The notes beneath the pieces were generated by a model. That model searched no databases and was not told the origin of the DNA. It saw nothing but the letters and a program-made list of their open reading frames with translations. 43,837 nucleotides of DNA from Anaerolineales bacterium (GTDB taxonomy: Bacteria > Chloroflexota > Anaerolineae > Anaerolineales > JABWBV01), in contig JABWBV010000003.1 in NCBI GenBank assembly GCA_013359445.1, positions 1-43,837 of the forward strand. Direction: 5' to 3'. How positions within the stretch are numbered: position 1 is the first letter of the stretch; each line of letters starts with the position of its first letter. The position numbers were made by a program, and so were the translations under genes. This document shows, piece after piece, positions 1-8,460 of the stretch.

Positions 1-419
1 AGTCGCGCTTCGCAGGCGGCGATGCGCAGGTCGCAACCCAGCGCCATTTCGAATCCGCCGCCCAGCGCGGCGCCGCCCAACTCGGCCAGCGTCACCACGG
101 GCGCAGACTCCAGCCGCGCCGCCACGCGCTGCATGCGCCGCACCAGCGCCAGCATGGCGTCCAGCCCCTCATCGGAGGCGATGCTGCGCTGCATCAGCGC
201 CAGGTCGGCGCCAGCACAGAATACCTTGTGCGCGCTGCGCAGGTGCAGCACCTTTACCGTGGTATCGGAACAGGCTTGGTCGATGGCCGCATCCAGTGCG
301 TCGACCAGGGCATCGTCCAGCGCATTCACGGGTGGGCGGGCCAGCGTGGCCACCAGCACGCCGTCCTGGCGCTCGGTGTGCACTGCGGGGGTGGTCGATT
401 CAGTCGACGATTCAGTCAT
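1..419 (-). CDS. Enoyl-CoA hydratase/isomerase (crotonase) family, cut by window edge
   Basis: Crotonase-fold enzyme acting on acyl-CoA thioesters. The minus frame opens with ATG at 419 and is still open at base 1, so only the first ~139 residues are present. Both oxyanion-hole segments typical of the family are visible: VFCAGADL near residue 70, and LGGAALGGGFEMALGCDLRI near residue 118. The CoA-facing start RPPVNALDDALVDAL fits the family N-terminus. The frame begins 41 bases after the stop of the acyl-CoA ligase at 461, so the two probably form one transcript for activation and hydration of a carboxylic acid. The base composition is very GC-rich, like the ligase and unlike everything right of about 2710. 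The exact substrate cannot be told. Confidence is high for the family only. Confidence 0.9.
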   Translation of the reverse strand, partial: MTESSTESTTPAVHTERQDGVLVATLARPPVNALDDALVDALDAAIDQACSDTTVKVLHLRSAHKVFCAGADLALMQRSIASDEGLDAMLALVRRMQRVAARLESAPVVTLAELGGAALGGGFEMALGCDLRIAACEAR

Positions 420-460
420 GGCCTGGATGCGTTGGGCGTGGGGCAAGGTCGCTGCGGATC

Positions 461-2602
461 TCAGTGCCCGGGCCGGGCCATGTCGACCAGCCGGCGCCGC
501 ACCAGCTTTCCGGTGGCCGTGCGCGGCAAGGTGTCGATGGCCTGGAAAAGCTTGGGGCGCTGGTAGGACGGCAAGGTTTCGCAACGGTCGCGCAGCGCGC
601 GGGCCACTTCGTCGCCGCGCCCGGGTTGCGGGGCATAGAACACCGCCACGATGTCCAGGCCATCGGCATCGGGCACGCAGGCGCATGCCGCCTCGGCCAG
701 GCCAGGCACGTCCTGCGACAGACGCTGCTCCAGTTCCACCAGGTTGACCCAGCGGCCCTTGATCTTGACCAGTGCATCCTCGCGGCCGGCGAAGCGCCAT
801 CCGCCGCCAGGCGTGGCGACAAACAAGTCAGCCGGACAAAACGCGCCATTGCGGAAGCTGTCGGCCTGGGCCGCGGGCTGGTCCAGATAGCCCAGCGCCA
901 GTGTGGACACCTCGATGCACAGCCGACTGGGCAGTCCCTCGCGCGCCGCCTCGGGGTCGACCGGTCGCACGGTCACGCCGGGAGACGGCTTCAGGCCATC
1001 GTCGCCGGCCACGCTGGTGAGGACCAGCACCAGCACTTCGGAGGCGCCATAGCCATCGATGATCTGGATGCCGCTGGCATCGGCCCAACCCTGGCGCAAG
1101 GCTGCGGGCAGCGCTTCACCGGCCGAGACGCATCGGCTCACGCCGGCAGCGGCCAGCTGCGGGGCATGCCCGTCGGCCAGCAGCACCCGATACAGCGACG
1201 GCACACTGAACAGCACCGTGGCCTTCATCTGCTGCACGGTGGCCACCACCGATGCCGCCGTGGGCCATTGCGGGTCGAGCAGCAGCGTCGCACCCAGCTT
1301 CAGGCCGGCGAAGAAGATGTTGGTCTGTGGATAGGAGAAGAACAGCCGCGAGCTGGCGAACAGTCGATCCTCCGGCACCAGGCCCAGGCGCTCGACCGAC
1401 ACCCGCTGCACCTCCCGTGCGAAGCGGTGGGCATGCACCACCGCCTTGGGCCGCCCGGACGTGCCCGACGAATGACACCAGAACGCGGGCGTCTCGGGGT
1501 CCAGCCGCGTCGGCGCGATCGGCTGAGCCGCCGCCACTGCGCGCCGCCCTTCGTCGACCAGCACCACGCGCGACTTCCAGGGCTCGGGCGTGTCGGCATC
1601 GCTTTCGGCGAGGATGACGTTGAAACCGGCCTGCTCGAGGATGAACTGCCACTCGGACGCCGGGATGTGGGGATTGACCGCCACCGCCACGCCGCCGGCC
1701 CAGATGGCGCCGAGGAACGCCACCACCCAGTCGATGCCGTCGGGCAGCTTCACCGCCACGCGGTCGCCGCTGTGCAGGCCGCGCTGTCGCCACAAGCCAG
1801 CTGCGCGGGCCACTCGGTCCGTCAGCTCGCCGTAGGTGATGCGCTGGCCGCCGCACTCGATGGCGACGCGCTCAGCCGGCTTGCCACCGAGCACCAGTTC
1901 GGCGGCGTTGATCGGCAACTGGCCGGTGCCAGGTTGTTCGTGCCCGAACAGCCCTGGGCGGCGCTCGCGCCAGCGGGCCTGCTCGGTGGTCAGCAGTTCG
2001 GCATGCTCGCGCTCCTCGGCAGCCAGCTCCTGGAACAGCAGCTGCTCGGGCGCACCCTGGGGCGCGCGCGCCGCATGCTCGGTGAAGAAGGCCGCAGCGC
2101 GGTGCTCCAGCGCGATGGCGATGCGAAACAGGTCGTCGCCCGTATCGACGCCGCCCCGCGGAGCATGGGGCACTTCGGCGAAGATGGCCGCAACCTCGAT
2201 GCGGAAGTCGGGCGACGGATCGGGGATGTCGAGGTGGTAGCGGCGCGCCAGCGTCTCCATGTGCTCGCCTTCCATCACCGCAAAGCGCTCGAACAGCGCG
2301 CGCAACGCGGCATCGTCGGTGCTGGCCGCTGCGGCACGCTGATAGAACGCACGTCCGCCGAGTTCGATCTCGAAGGCCATGCGCACGGCGCGGATGGACC
2401 GGGCATCGTCGCTGTTGGCGGCACCGTCCTCGCGCAGCGCCAGCTCGCCGTTGCAGTGCGGGCAGCGACCATAAGGCAGCGCGAAGCCCTCGCTGACCTT
2501 GGCGCACTGGCGACACTGCCACTGCATGGAGGCGCCGGCGCAGCAGATGTACGGGCCGTCGGATTCGTCGGCCAGGGGCCGGTGACACTTGGGGCACAGC
2601 AT
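461..2602 (-). CDS. Rubrerythrin-like domain fused to benzoate-CoA-ligase-type acyl-CoA synthetase
   Basis: A 713-residue fusion. Residues 1-60 form a zinc ribbon with several CxxC pairs (CPKC, CRQC, CPHC). Residues about 70-225 are ferritin/rubrerythrin-like, with a full diiron ligand pattern: Glu, then EGEH, then ALEHR, then EEREH. Residues about 235-713 are an AMP-forming ligase: SSGTSGRPK phosphate loop near 376, the DGYGASE adenine motif, the FAGREDALVKIKGRWV hinge and the catalytic lysine in RTATGKLV near 698. The ligase part resembles benzoate-CoA ligases, which convert an aromatic acid, ATP and CoA to the acyl-CoA, AMP and pyrophosphate. The start follows a 13-base gap after the preceding stop. 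The role of the diiron domain is not evident. It could protect an oxygen-sensitive pathway or sense oxygen or peroxide (inference). Confidence 0.9.
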   Translation of the reverse strand: MLCPKCHRPLADESDGPYICCAGASMQWQCRQCAKVSEGFALPYGRCPHCNGELALREDGAANSDDARSIRAVRMAFEIELGGRAFYQRAAAASTDDAALRALFERFAVMEGEHMETLARRYHLDIPDPSPDFRIEVAAIFAEVPHAPRGGVDTGDDLFRIAIALEHRAAAFFTEHAARAPQGAPEQLLFQELAAEEREHAELLTTEQARWRERRPGLFGHEQPGTGQLPINAAELVLGGKPAERVAIECGGQRITYGELTDRVARAAGLWRQRGLHSGDRVAVKLPDGIDWVVAFLGAIWAGGVAVAVNPHIPASEWQFILEQAGFNVILAESDADTPEPWKSRVVLVDEGRRAVAAAQPIAPTRLDPETPAFWCHSSGTSGRPKAVVHAHRFAREVQRVSVERLGLVPEDRLFASSRLFFSYPQTNIFFAGLKLGATLLLDPQWPTAASVVATVQQMKATVLFSVPSLYRVLLADGHAPQLAAAGVSRCVSAGEALPAALRQGWADASGIQIIDGYGASEVLVLVLTSVAGDDGLKPSPGVTVRPVDPEAAREGLPSRLCIEVSTLALGYLDQPAAQADSFRNGAFCPADLFVATPGGGWRFAGREDALVKIKGRWVNLVELEQRLSQDVPGLAEAACACVPDADGLDIVAVFYAPQPGRGDEVARALRDRCETLPSYQRPKLFQAIDTLPRTATGKLVRRRLVDMARPGH

Positions 2603-2615
2603 GGCGTGGGGCTCC

Positions 2616-2768
2616 TCAGCTGGCAGACGCGGCCTCGACCGCAGCGAGTCCGGCTGTCTGGCCGGGCAGTTGCACCTGCTCCAGCCATTCGGCGCGCGTG
2701 AGTTGTGACGCGTATGCCTGATCCTGAATTACCCGGTAAACATCTAGGTGTTTTACATTCTTTGCCAT
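2616..2768 (-). CDS. 50-codon hybrid frame spanning the composition break
   Basis: ATG at 2768 follows a good GGAG ribosome site and begins 12 bases after the stop of the [2Fe-2S] protein at 2781, where a molybdopterin-binding partner subunit would be expected. The first ~18 codons (MAKNVKHLDVYRVIQDQ) use AT-rich codons like the DNA to the right. From about position 2713 the frame continues as GC-rich codons (LTRAEWLEQVQLPGQ) matching the left-hand DNA and stops at 2616, 13 bases before the ligase. It therefore looks like the start of one gene joined to the tail of another from a different genome. The protein is probably not real as it stands. Confidence 0.5.
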   Translation of the reverse strand: MAKNVKHLDVYRVIQDQAYASQLTRAEWLEQVQLPGQTAGLAAVEAASAS

Positions 2769-2780
2769 GTCTTATATCTC

Positions 2781-3536
2781 CTATGCCGCTCGCATTTCTT
2801 CTGCCGCAGTGAGGACTGCATTGTAGATGTTAGGATATTCAGAACAGCGACATATGTTGCCTGCAAGGGCCTCACGAATATCATCCTCGTTGGGATTGGG
2901 GTTCCGGCTGATCAAATCGTAGGTAGACATAATGAAACCACGGGTGCAGATACCGCATTGTGATCCGTTCTCTTTCCAGTAAGCTTTTGCGATGGGGTGT
3001 AATTGATCCTCTCTGGAACCTTTGGATAGGCCTGCAACTGTGAGAATTTTTTGTCCGCGTCCTAAACGGGCGGCCAAAACCGTACATCCGTTTACGGAGC
3101 GTCCATCGACCAGGATGGCGCAAGCACCACACTGGGCGCGGTCGCACCCCATATTTACGGAGCCTAGCCCCAAGGAGCCAACCATCACTTCCCAAAGGCT
3201 TTCGCGTACATCTACAATCAGATCGTATTGTTTACCGTCAATGTTGAGGGAAACGGGACGTACAGAAGCAGGCAGTCCGGGCGCTGAAATCACGGGTTCG
3301 GTGGTGGTTGTTTCACCATCCCGTATAACTTCACGGACCACTTCGACGGGAACCTCAATTTCTGTAATGATTTCCTGAATTTGTGGGCCTCGAAATGCCG
3401 CAATCCCTGCGGCGGCGGCGCCTGTAACAATGACACCCGCACCTGCGCCGACTAAAAAGTCTCGGCGAGATATTTTCAATGGGGCATCACCATCTTCACT
3501 TGATTCCCCTAAGGGGGCTTTTTCTTTATCACTCAT
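2781..3536 (-). CDS. Tat-exported (2Fe-2S)-binding subunit, xanthine dehydrogenase family
   Basis: Electron-transfer small subunit of a molybdenum hydroxylase (xanthine/aldehyde/isoquinoline oxidoreductase family), 251 residues. A twin-arginine signal is clear: SRRDFLVGAGAG near residues 24-35, followed by an Ala/Gly-rich membrane stretch, so the enzyme works outside the cytoplasmic membrane. A plant-type ferredoxin domain follows, with CDRAQCGAC plus a fourth Cys near residue 150. A second helical [2Fe-2S] domain has CGIC near residue 193 and NICRCSEY near 228. The catalytic molybdopterin subunit should follow, but its gene is lost at the composition break near 2710. An extra ~40-residue linker between the Tat signal and the ferredoxin domain is present. 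The substrate is unknown. Confidence 0.9.
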   Translation of the reverse strand: MSDKEKAPLGESSEDGDAPLKISRRDFLVGAGAGVIVTGAAAAGIAAFRGPQIQEIITEIEVPVEVVREVIRDGETTTTEPVISAPGLPASVRPVSLNIDGKQYDLIVDVRESLWEVMVGSLGLGSVNMGCDRAQCGACAILVDGRSVNGCTVLAARLGRGQKILTVAGLSKGSREDQLHPIAKAYWKENGSQCGICTRGFIMSTYDLISRNPNPNEDDIREALAGNICRCSEYPNIYNAVLTAAEEMRAA

Positions 3537-3698
3537 GGAAGTACCTCCGAATCAATGTTGGTAGAAGCCAGCTTCAAGATGGCCTCTCCTGTCAACCAAA
3601 TGTGGAATCAACCGCAAAAAAAATCATTCAATAAAGCTCCTTTCGTCCTCCGCGAATAAATAGATAATATGTAACCACTTAGAATAAAGGCTTGCCTG

Positions 3699-3741
3699 AA
3701 AAAGGGTGAAAAGGGATGTGCATCCCCTTTCACCCTTTTTT
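3699..3741. terminator. Long hairpin with T-run in the 3537-3865 gap
   Basis: A near-perfect 20-base inverted repeat (AAAAAGGGTGAAAAGGGATG against its complement, one mismatch) has a minimal loop, with A-runs and T-runs at its two ends. It is suited to stop transcription in either direction. The rest of 3537-3865 is AT-rich and shows no gene. It must hold the promoter of the [2Fe-2S] gene. Confidence 0.65.
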
Positions 3742-3865
3742 CGGGGTACATCTAAGCAGTTACGATAAAATTTTAGGAGTAGGCTGAAGAAATTTATCTT
3801 TACCTCTCCAAAATTCTAGGAAATTGCCTGAAAACTTCAAAAGGCGTTCATCAACTCAGTGCCCA

Positions 3866-4066
3866 TTAGAAGGGGGATGGCTCCTCGTTTTTTTCAACGG
3901 AAGCATCCATGCGCTCATTTTCGTCACACGTTGCCACAATCATTCGTTTGCAGTCGTTCAAGATTTTCCAAAGCTCGCCGATTTCATTCTCGTGGAGTGT
4001 TTGGTAAGCAATCAACTTCTGCTCGATATTTAGCAAGGTATTGGCGATATTTAAAGGGGGAACCAT
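3866..4066 (-). CDS. Small hypothetical protein (66 aa)
   Basis: The 66-residue frame begins with ATG at 4066. It is predicted to be mostly helical (NTLLNIEQKLIAYQTLHENE, then LWKILNDCKRMIVATCDENE) with an acidic tail. I do not recognise a family. No clear ribosome site precedes the ATG. It stands alone between the response regulator and the hairpin at 3699. The amphipathic pattern and the lack of a competing frame make it possible, but it may be chance. Confidence 0.3.
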   Translation of the reverse strand: MVPPLNIANTLLNIEQKLIAYQTLHENEIGELWKILNDCKRMIVATCDENERMDASVEKNEEPSPF

Positions 4067-4227
4067 TCGGTTTTAGAGCTTGCCTTAAAGTAAACTAACA
4101 AGAGAGGTGGGCAAGTAAAGTAAACTCACTTGATAGGATATTAGAACTAATTATTATGGAAAAAAATAAAACTTTCGGGACATCTCTTGTCCCTATCGTG
4201 CCAATTGTCCCCCTCAACCCACTCACT

Positions 4228-4878
4228 TTAAAACAGACCGCGTTTAAATGCTTCCGCCACTGCCTGGACGCGGTTCGCCGCCCCTAACTTAATCAGAACA
4301 TCCTGAATTTTTCTTTTGATGGTGCGTTCGCTCAAGAAAAGCTTTTTCGTCATTTCCTCTGTGCTGGCCCCCTCAGCAAGGAGGACGAGAAGCTCCAATT
4401 CTTGGTTGGATAGCCCGATTTCTGCCTGGACTTGTAAGGTGCTCAATTTTTCGAGTTGTTCGAGCACCTTTCCCCCAACTGATGGGCTGAGCCTGCGTTC
4501 CCCTTCATAAACGGCTTGAATCGCTTCAACAAGTAACTCTGGGGATGCATTTTTTGACAAATACCCGTAAACCCCAGCCTGCGCGGCCAGTGAAATATAC
4601 GCTTTGTCATCATAAGAAGTGAGGATAATCACCCGTGTAGGTGAATCCATCCGGCGGAGATGTTGGGCGACATCGATGCCACTTTGATTACCCAAACGAA
4701 TATCCAATAACACAATGTCCGGTTTGAGAGTTTGGATTTTATTGAGCGCAGATGAAATATCGTTCGCCTCCCCAACGACATGGATAAATGGATATTGGGA
4801 TAATAAACTCCACAACCCCTGGCGGACGATGGGGTGGTCGTCCACGATAAGAACTTCGGCAATACGAGAGTTGTTCAT
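4228..4878 (-). CDS. NarL/FixJ-type response regulator
   Basis: Cytoplasmic two-component regulator of 216 residues. The receiver domain covers about residues 7-125: acidic pair D13-D14, phosphoacceptor D59 in IVLLDIRLG, and the switch segment VIILTSYDD followed by GYLSKNASP with the conserved Lys. A LuxR-type helix-turn-helix covers about 150-216 (LSNQELELLVLLAEGASTEE, then LSERTIKRKIQDVLIKLGA). LSERTIKR instead of the usual S.KTVK.H is a mild variant. It lies downstream of a HisKA_3-type kinase (5074-7355) on the same strand, which is the expected cognate. The targets cannot be read from the sequence. Confidence 0.93.
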   Translation of the reverse strand: MNNSRIAEVLIVDDHPIVRQGLWSLLSQYPFIHVVGEANDISSALNKIQTLKPDIVLLDIRLGNQSGIDVAQHLRRMDSPTRVIILTSYDDKAYISLAAQAGVYGYLSKNASPELLVEAIQAVYEGERRLSPSVGGKVLEQLEKLSTLQVQAEIGLSNQELELLVLLAEGASTEEMTKKLFLSERTIKRKIQDVLIKLGAANRVQAVAEAFKRGLF

Positions 4879-4888
4879 GCGAATCAGG

Positions 4889-5077
4889 TTAGTAATATGT
4901 CATTGAGGTGACACAAAGGATAGCCCCAGTTAATGTCGGATTTTCCAACATGGTAGCGAGCGGGTTTATCCCTTCCTGACGAACAATGTTTACATCTGCC
5001 CTGTGAATAAGGTGGAGAGGCTTTTGCCCTTGGATGGTGTGGGGTTTGGGGGATGAAGAACCTTTCATTGGTTTCAT
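4889..5077 (-). CDS. Possible small protein between kinase and regulator (62 aa)
   Basis: The ATG at 5077 overlaps the stop of the histidine kinase as ATGA, and the frame ends 10 bases before the response regulator. The layout is that of a translationally coupled gene. The 62-residue product (MKPMKGSSSPKPHTIQGQ at the start, LTGAILCVTSMTYY at the end) has no recognisable domain. Its position argues for translation, while the composition gives no strong support. It could also be only a leader that couples ribosomes from kinase to regulator. Confidence 0.35.
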   Translation of the reverse strand: MKPMKGSSSPKPHTIQGQKPLHLIHRADVNIVRQEGINPLATMLENPTLTGAILCVTSMTYY

Positions 5078-6456
5078 CGGCTACTCCACTGGAACGGTGG
5101 ATAAGGGACTTCCAAAGAGATTTGCGTCCCTTGTTCGGGGTGAGATTCCACCAGTAATCTCCCATTGATGCTTTGCGCGCGCTCTCGCATCCCAAACAAC
5201 CCCATTTGCGTCTGTGTGAAATCAATCCCCGCCTGAAGGTCAAACCCAATGCCATCATCTGTGATGGCAAGGTGGAAACTCGTCGCGTTAAAGTCAGCGA
5301 TCAAGTAAACATTTTTGGCATGGGAATGTTTGACGATATTATTGAAAGCTTCCTGCGCGATACGATAAATCGCAGTTTCAACGGATGGTGAAAACTGAAC
5401 GGGTTGCCCAATCGCTCGAAAAGCGCAATTGATCCCGAAATCTCTTTGGAAATTTTCCGTATACGCCCTTAAGGCGGCTAATAGGCCATCGGTATCTAAA
5501 ATAATCGGACGAAGGCCCGTAATGATCCTTCTGTTTTCTGCTTCGATGGTGCGGAGAAGATTTTTAGCTGTCTCCAACTTGGACAGGGACACTTCCCACC
5601 GACGATCTTGAACGCTTTGTTGAGCGGCTTGAATCTCAAAAAGGGTCCCCGTGACGAGCTGATTGGTGCCATCATGCAGGTCTAACGCGATGCGCGCGCG
5701 TTCTTCCTCCTGAATATTCACGGTGATTTCAAGTAACTTTCTTAATTCTTCAGCTTTTTGGGCCAGGGCCTTCTGTGCCTCAGAAAGTTGAGAGGTGCGT
5801 TTGATCACCTTCTGCTCCAATTCTTCTTTGGATTTTCGCACCTCATCGTAGAGTTCAGAGTTTTTGAGGGCAATGCTTGCAAAGTCAGCAAGCAGAGTTA
5901 AAAGTTGTGCATCATTTTCAGTAAAGATGCGCCGCTCCCTTTCATCCAAAACCACGAGTTCTCCGATCACTTGATTTTGCCCAAAGATTGGCACCCCCAA
6001 CACGGCATTAAATGGAACCCCTTTGAATTTTGCACTTTGCCCCGACCATTTCCAATAGTCATTGATAAAAACGGGACGGCCCGTTGCAATCACCTGCCCG
6101 GATACACCCTCACCGATTTCAAGCTCAACCCCAATGAGGTCCATTGAAACATTGTGGACTGCAATCTTTCGGATGACCTGCTTATGGGCATCATAAATGC
6201 CCAACGTACTCCCTCTTGCATTTAACAGCTTTGTTGCCTGTCGCATGATGGTTTCCAACACCTGGTCAGTTTCCAGGTGAGAAGTAATCTCAAGTGAGAT
6301 CGCGTGCAGAACGGGCAATATGTTCGCCTGAGAATTCGTTTTTTGGAAGAGATTCGCATTTTCAATCGCAATGGCGACCTGATCGCCAATCAACTGCAAG
6401 GGAATGATGTCGTCATGGCGAAAGGCATCCCGTTTATCGCTTTGCAGATCGAGCAC
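5074..6456 (-). CDS. Histidine kinase, C-terminal part (GAF, HisKA_3, HATPase), frameshifted from 6390-7355
   Basis: The first ~35 residues (LDLQSDKRDAFRHDD, then QLIGDQVAIAIENANLF) are the end of a GAF domain whose beginning lies in another frame at 6390-7355. A complete GAF domain follows (about residues 50-200, with GEGVSGQVIATGRPVFIND), then a coiled-coil, then a HisKA_3 dimerisation domain with phospho-His in RIALDLHDGTNQ near 262. The HATPase domain has VKHSHAKNV, ITDDGIGFD and GLFGMRERA. This is a NarX/DegS-style cytosolic sensor kinase and the probable partner of the regulator at 4228. The listed start is a GTG inside a broken domain and is probably not a natural start. The native protein would run from 7355 to 5074, about 760 residues. 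Confidence 0.85.
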   Translation of the reverse strand: MLDLQSDKRDAFRHDDIIPLQLIGDQVAIAIENANLFQKTNSQANILPVLHAISLEITSHLETDQVLETIMRQATKLLNARGSTLGIYDAHKQVIRKIAVHNVSMDLIGVELEIGEGVSGQVIATGRPVFINDYWKWSGQSAKFKGVPFNAVLGVPIFGQNQVIGELVVLDERERRIFTENDAQLLTLLADFASIALKNSELYDEVRKSKEELEQKVIKRTSQLSEAQKALAQKAEELRKLLEITVNIQEEERARIALDLHDGTNQLVTGTLFEIQAAQQSVQDRRWEVSLSKLETAKNLLRTIEAENRRIITGLRPIILDTDGLLAALRAYTENFQRDFGINCAFRAIGQPVQFSPSVETAIYRIAQEAFNNIVKHSHAKNVYLIADFNATSFHLAITDDGIGFDLQAGIDFTQTQMGLFGMRERAQSINGRLLVESHPEQGTQISLEVPYPPFQWSSR

Positions 6457-7355
6457 CCCACCAATTTCTCGCCTATCTGAAGGGGAATTGCCAATTCGGA
6501 CTTAATATTAGGCAATAACTGATGAGAATAATAGCGCGCCTCCTGACTTACATCATTGCATAACAACACCGCTCGATTGGCCGCCACCCAACCAGTAATG
6601 GAAGCGCCATCCATGGCCAACCGTAATCCGGCATTTCGGAGCGCCTCATGTTTTTCCCCGCTGATTTCTTGCAAAATAAGTTGTTGGGCCTGTTCATCCA
6701 CCAGAAAGATATGGACGTGATAATAGCCAAACTTTTCACTAATTAACCTGACAATTTCTGCTAAAAGAACGTCTGGATTTAAGATAGAACTCACCTTTTG
6801 GCTGATCTGTCCCGCGACCTCCATTTGAATCGTTTTTCGCCGAAATTCGATGAACAATCTTGTGTTTTCGATAACCAACGCCACCTGTTTCGCGAAGGCC
6901 ATGACCGCATCTGCCTCTTTTTCAGTATAGGGAATCTCCTCGTTGAATTTAAACAAAAAGATCATGCCTAATGGTTGTCCTTGATAGGACAATGGCGTTT
7001 GTAAGCAGACGGTTTCCTCGTCAGACAATTCGCTGATTGCGAAAAGCTGTTTCGTGAAATTATTAAACTGCCGGATCGGAGCATTTTGCTTTATCAACTC
7101 CTGAACACACAAAAAGTCCTCTCGACAAAATGGCATCTCTTCAAATGGATGGACATTTGGAAAGCCCTTACATGTCCCCAAAACAATTTTTTCGTTGTTC
7201 AACAAACACACCGCACAAGCATCATATGGAATCAAATGATCTAATGGCGCTAAGGCAGAGTCCAGTAAACTCCTCATCTCGATGGAGGCCCAATCGAGAG
7301 AAAAAGAATCTACCATCGACAAACTTTTGTCTTGGGCTAACCTATCAAAATTCAC
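6390..7355 (-). CDS. Histidine kinase, N-terminal part with GAF domains, ends by frameshift
   Basis: Encodes two GAF sensor domains: about residues 25-165 (PYDACAVCLLNNEKIVLGTC, then VALVIENTRLF) and 175-300 (SSILNPDVLLAEIVRLISEK, then ITGWVAANRAVLLCNDVS). After SELAIPLQIGEKLVG the frame leaves the family pattern and ends in an unrelated tail (CSICKAINGMPF). The expected continuation VLDLQSDKRDAF is in the frame of 5074-6456. One extra G in the G4 run (C4 at 6456-6459 on the plus strand) would join them. No membrane segments or signal peptide are seen, so the intact sensor would be cytosolic. The start at 7355 is GTG with weak ribosome-site support. Confidence 0.8.
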   Translation of the reverse strand: MNFDRLAQDKSLSMVDSFSLDWASIEMRSLLDSALAPLDHLIPYDACAVCLLNNEKIVLGTCKGFPNVHPFEEMPFCREDFLCVQELIKQNAPIRQFNNFTKQLFAISELSDEETVCLQTPLSYQGQPLGMIFLFKFNEEIPYTEKEADAVMAFAKQVALVIENTRLFIEFRRKTIQMEVAGQISQKVSSILNPDVLLAEIVRLISEKFGYYHVHIFLVDEQAQQLILQEISGEKHEALRNAGLRLAMDGASITGWVAANRAVLLCNDVSQEARYYSHQLLPNIKSELAIPLQIGEKLVGCSICKAINGMPFAMTTSFPCS

Positions 7356-7796
7356 TTTATTGCAATTAATTTAGGAATAATCCGGTCTTTGGTTGGGTGG
7401 GAGACGGACGAGAATCACGGCGTAAGCAACCAGCAAGCATAATAAGCGGTATGAATTTGTTGCAAAAGAAACTGAATACATACTATAACCCAAGAACATA
7501 TGAATTAGACACGCAAAATTAAGAAATTTCCCCAAATCAGGCGAAATTTCCTCGTCCGCCCAATGGAACTCAACCATTCATCCTGAAAGAAACCTCCGGC
7601 AAAGGCGAATTACGCCCCTGAGCCATCCCCCCGTTGGGCATGATATTTTGCGGACTCCAAACTCGATTGACACCCACTTGCCCCTCATGTAAACTCCCCT
7701 CATGGCAAATTCGCTTGGCATCCTCGCAAATCCCTGCTTCGAAATCTCGTGGACGAGGGCTATGTGCCGGTTTGGCAACCCCTCTCGGGTGAAACC
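7356..7796. other. Gap between divergent kinase and gluconokinase genes
   Basis: No supported gene lies here. Base composition shifts from AT-rich on the kinase side to GC-rich near the gluconokinase. The promoters of both divergent genes must lie here, but I see no convincing -35/-10 pair or palindrome. Weak frames on both strands lack family features. Confidence 0.5.
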
Positions 7797-8321
7797 ATGA
7801 CCGCAATAGTCGTGATGGGCGTCTCCGGGTGTGGCAAAACCACGATTGGCCGTGCGTTGGCCGATCAGTTGGGCTGTCCGTTTTTCGATGCCGATGATTT
7901 CCACCCCCCGGAAAATATAAAAAAAATGGCAAACGGAATCCCGTTGACCGACACCGACCGCGCCCCCTGGCTCTCCCGGCTCCAAGCGTTGATTCACCGG
8001 AACCTCGCGGACGGCGTCATCCTGGCCTGTTCCGCCCTCAAACGTCGTTACCGCGACCAGCTCCGCGAGGGCAACGACGGCCTCCAATTTGTCTACCTCC
8101 ACGGTGACTTCGACACCATCTGGGCGCGTATGCAAACCCGCCACAACCACTACATGAAACCCGACATGCTCCACAGTCAGTTCGCCACCCTCGAACCCCC
8201 TGGCCCCGAAGAGGCAATCCAGGTCAATATCACGGACGAGGTGGCAAAGATCGTTGAACAAATCACCAACTTAAGCACGAAGGAAAACGATAAAAAACGG
8301 AACTACCCAGATATATACTGA
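7797..8321 (+). CDS. gntK: Gluconokinase
   Basis: Phosphorylates D-gluconate with ATP to 6-phosphogluconate, feeding the pentose phosphate or Entner-Doudoroff route. The 174-residue product has the family size and begins with the P-loop GVSGCGKTTIG at about residues 8-18. Next come FFDADDFHPPENIKKMANG, the gluconate-binding hallmark of the family, then PWLSRL, ACSALKRRYRDQLR and VYLHGD. I chose ATG at 7797 because the P-loop usually starts within ten residues. An in-frame GTG at 7749 would add 16 unrelated residues. The ribosome site is weak. No gluconate transporter or dehydrogenase is nearby, so the gene seems to stand alone. Confidence 0.93.
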   Translation: MTAIVVMGVSGCGKTTIGRALADQLGCPFFDADDFHPPENIKKMANGIPLTDTDRAPWLSRLQALIHRNLADGVILACSALKRRYRDQLREGNDGLQFVYLHGDFDTIWARMQTRHNHYMKPDMLHSQFATLEPPGPEEAIQVNITDEVAKIVEQITNLSTKENDKKRNYPDIY

Positions 8322-8359
8322 GCACGGGAACAAATTGCGCTTTTTAAAGTTACCCGCTT

Positions 8360-8417
8360 CCGCCGGATTGCCAAATCTGGCGGGGGATTGTCGGCAAATT
8401 GCCGCGCAATCCCCCGC
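8360..8417. repeat. Two adjacent hairpins after gluconokinase (REP-like)
   Basis: The first hairpin is at 8360-8383 (CCGCCGGATT, loop GCCA, AATCTGGCGG). The second, at 8381-8416, is nested: CGGGGGATTG ... CAATCCCCCG with an inner CGGCAA/TTGCCG. Neither has a T-run, so they look more like REP-type palindromes or mRNA 3-prime stabilisers than terminators. Confidence 0.6.
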
Positions 8418-8460
8418 GCGCAACGCGCAAAAGAAAAACGCAATTTATATCCGTGGTGAG

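Noticed and set aside
296-2701. An 801-codon plus-strand open frame
   Set aside because: It is antisense to the ligase fusion. The minus strand has all the domain motifs; the long open frame results from GC-rich codons.
7578-8261. A 227-codon minus-strand open frame opposite gluconokinase
   Set aside because: The plus strand has the P-loop and the full GntK signature; the antisense frame has none.
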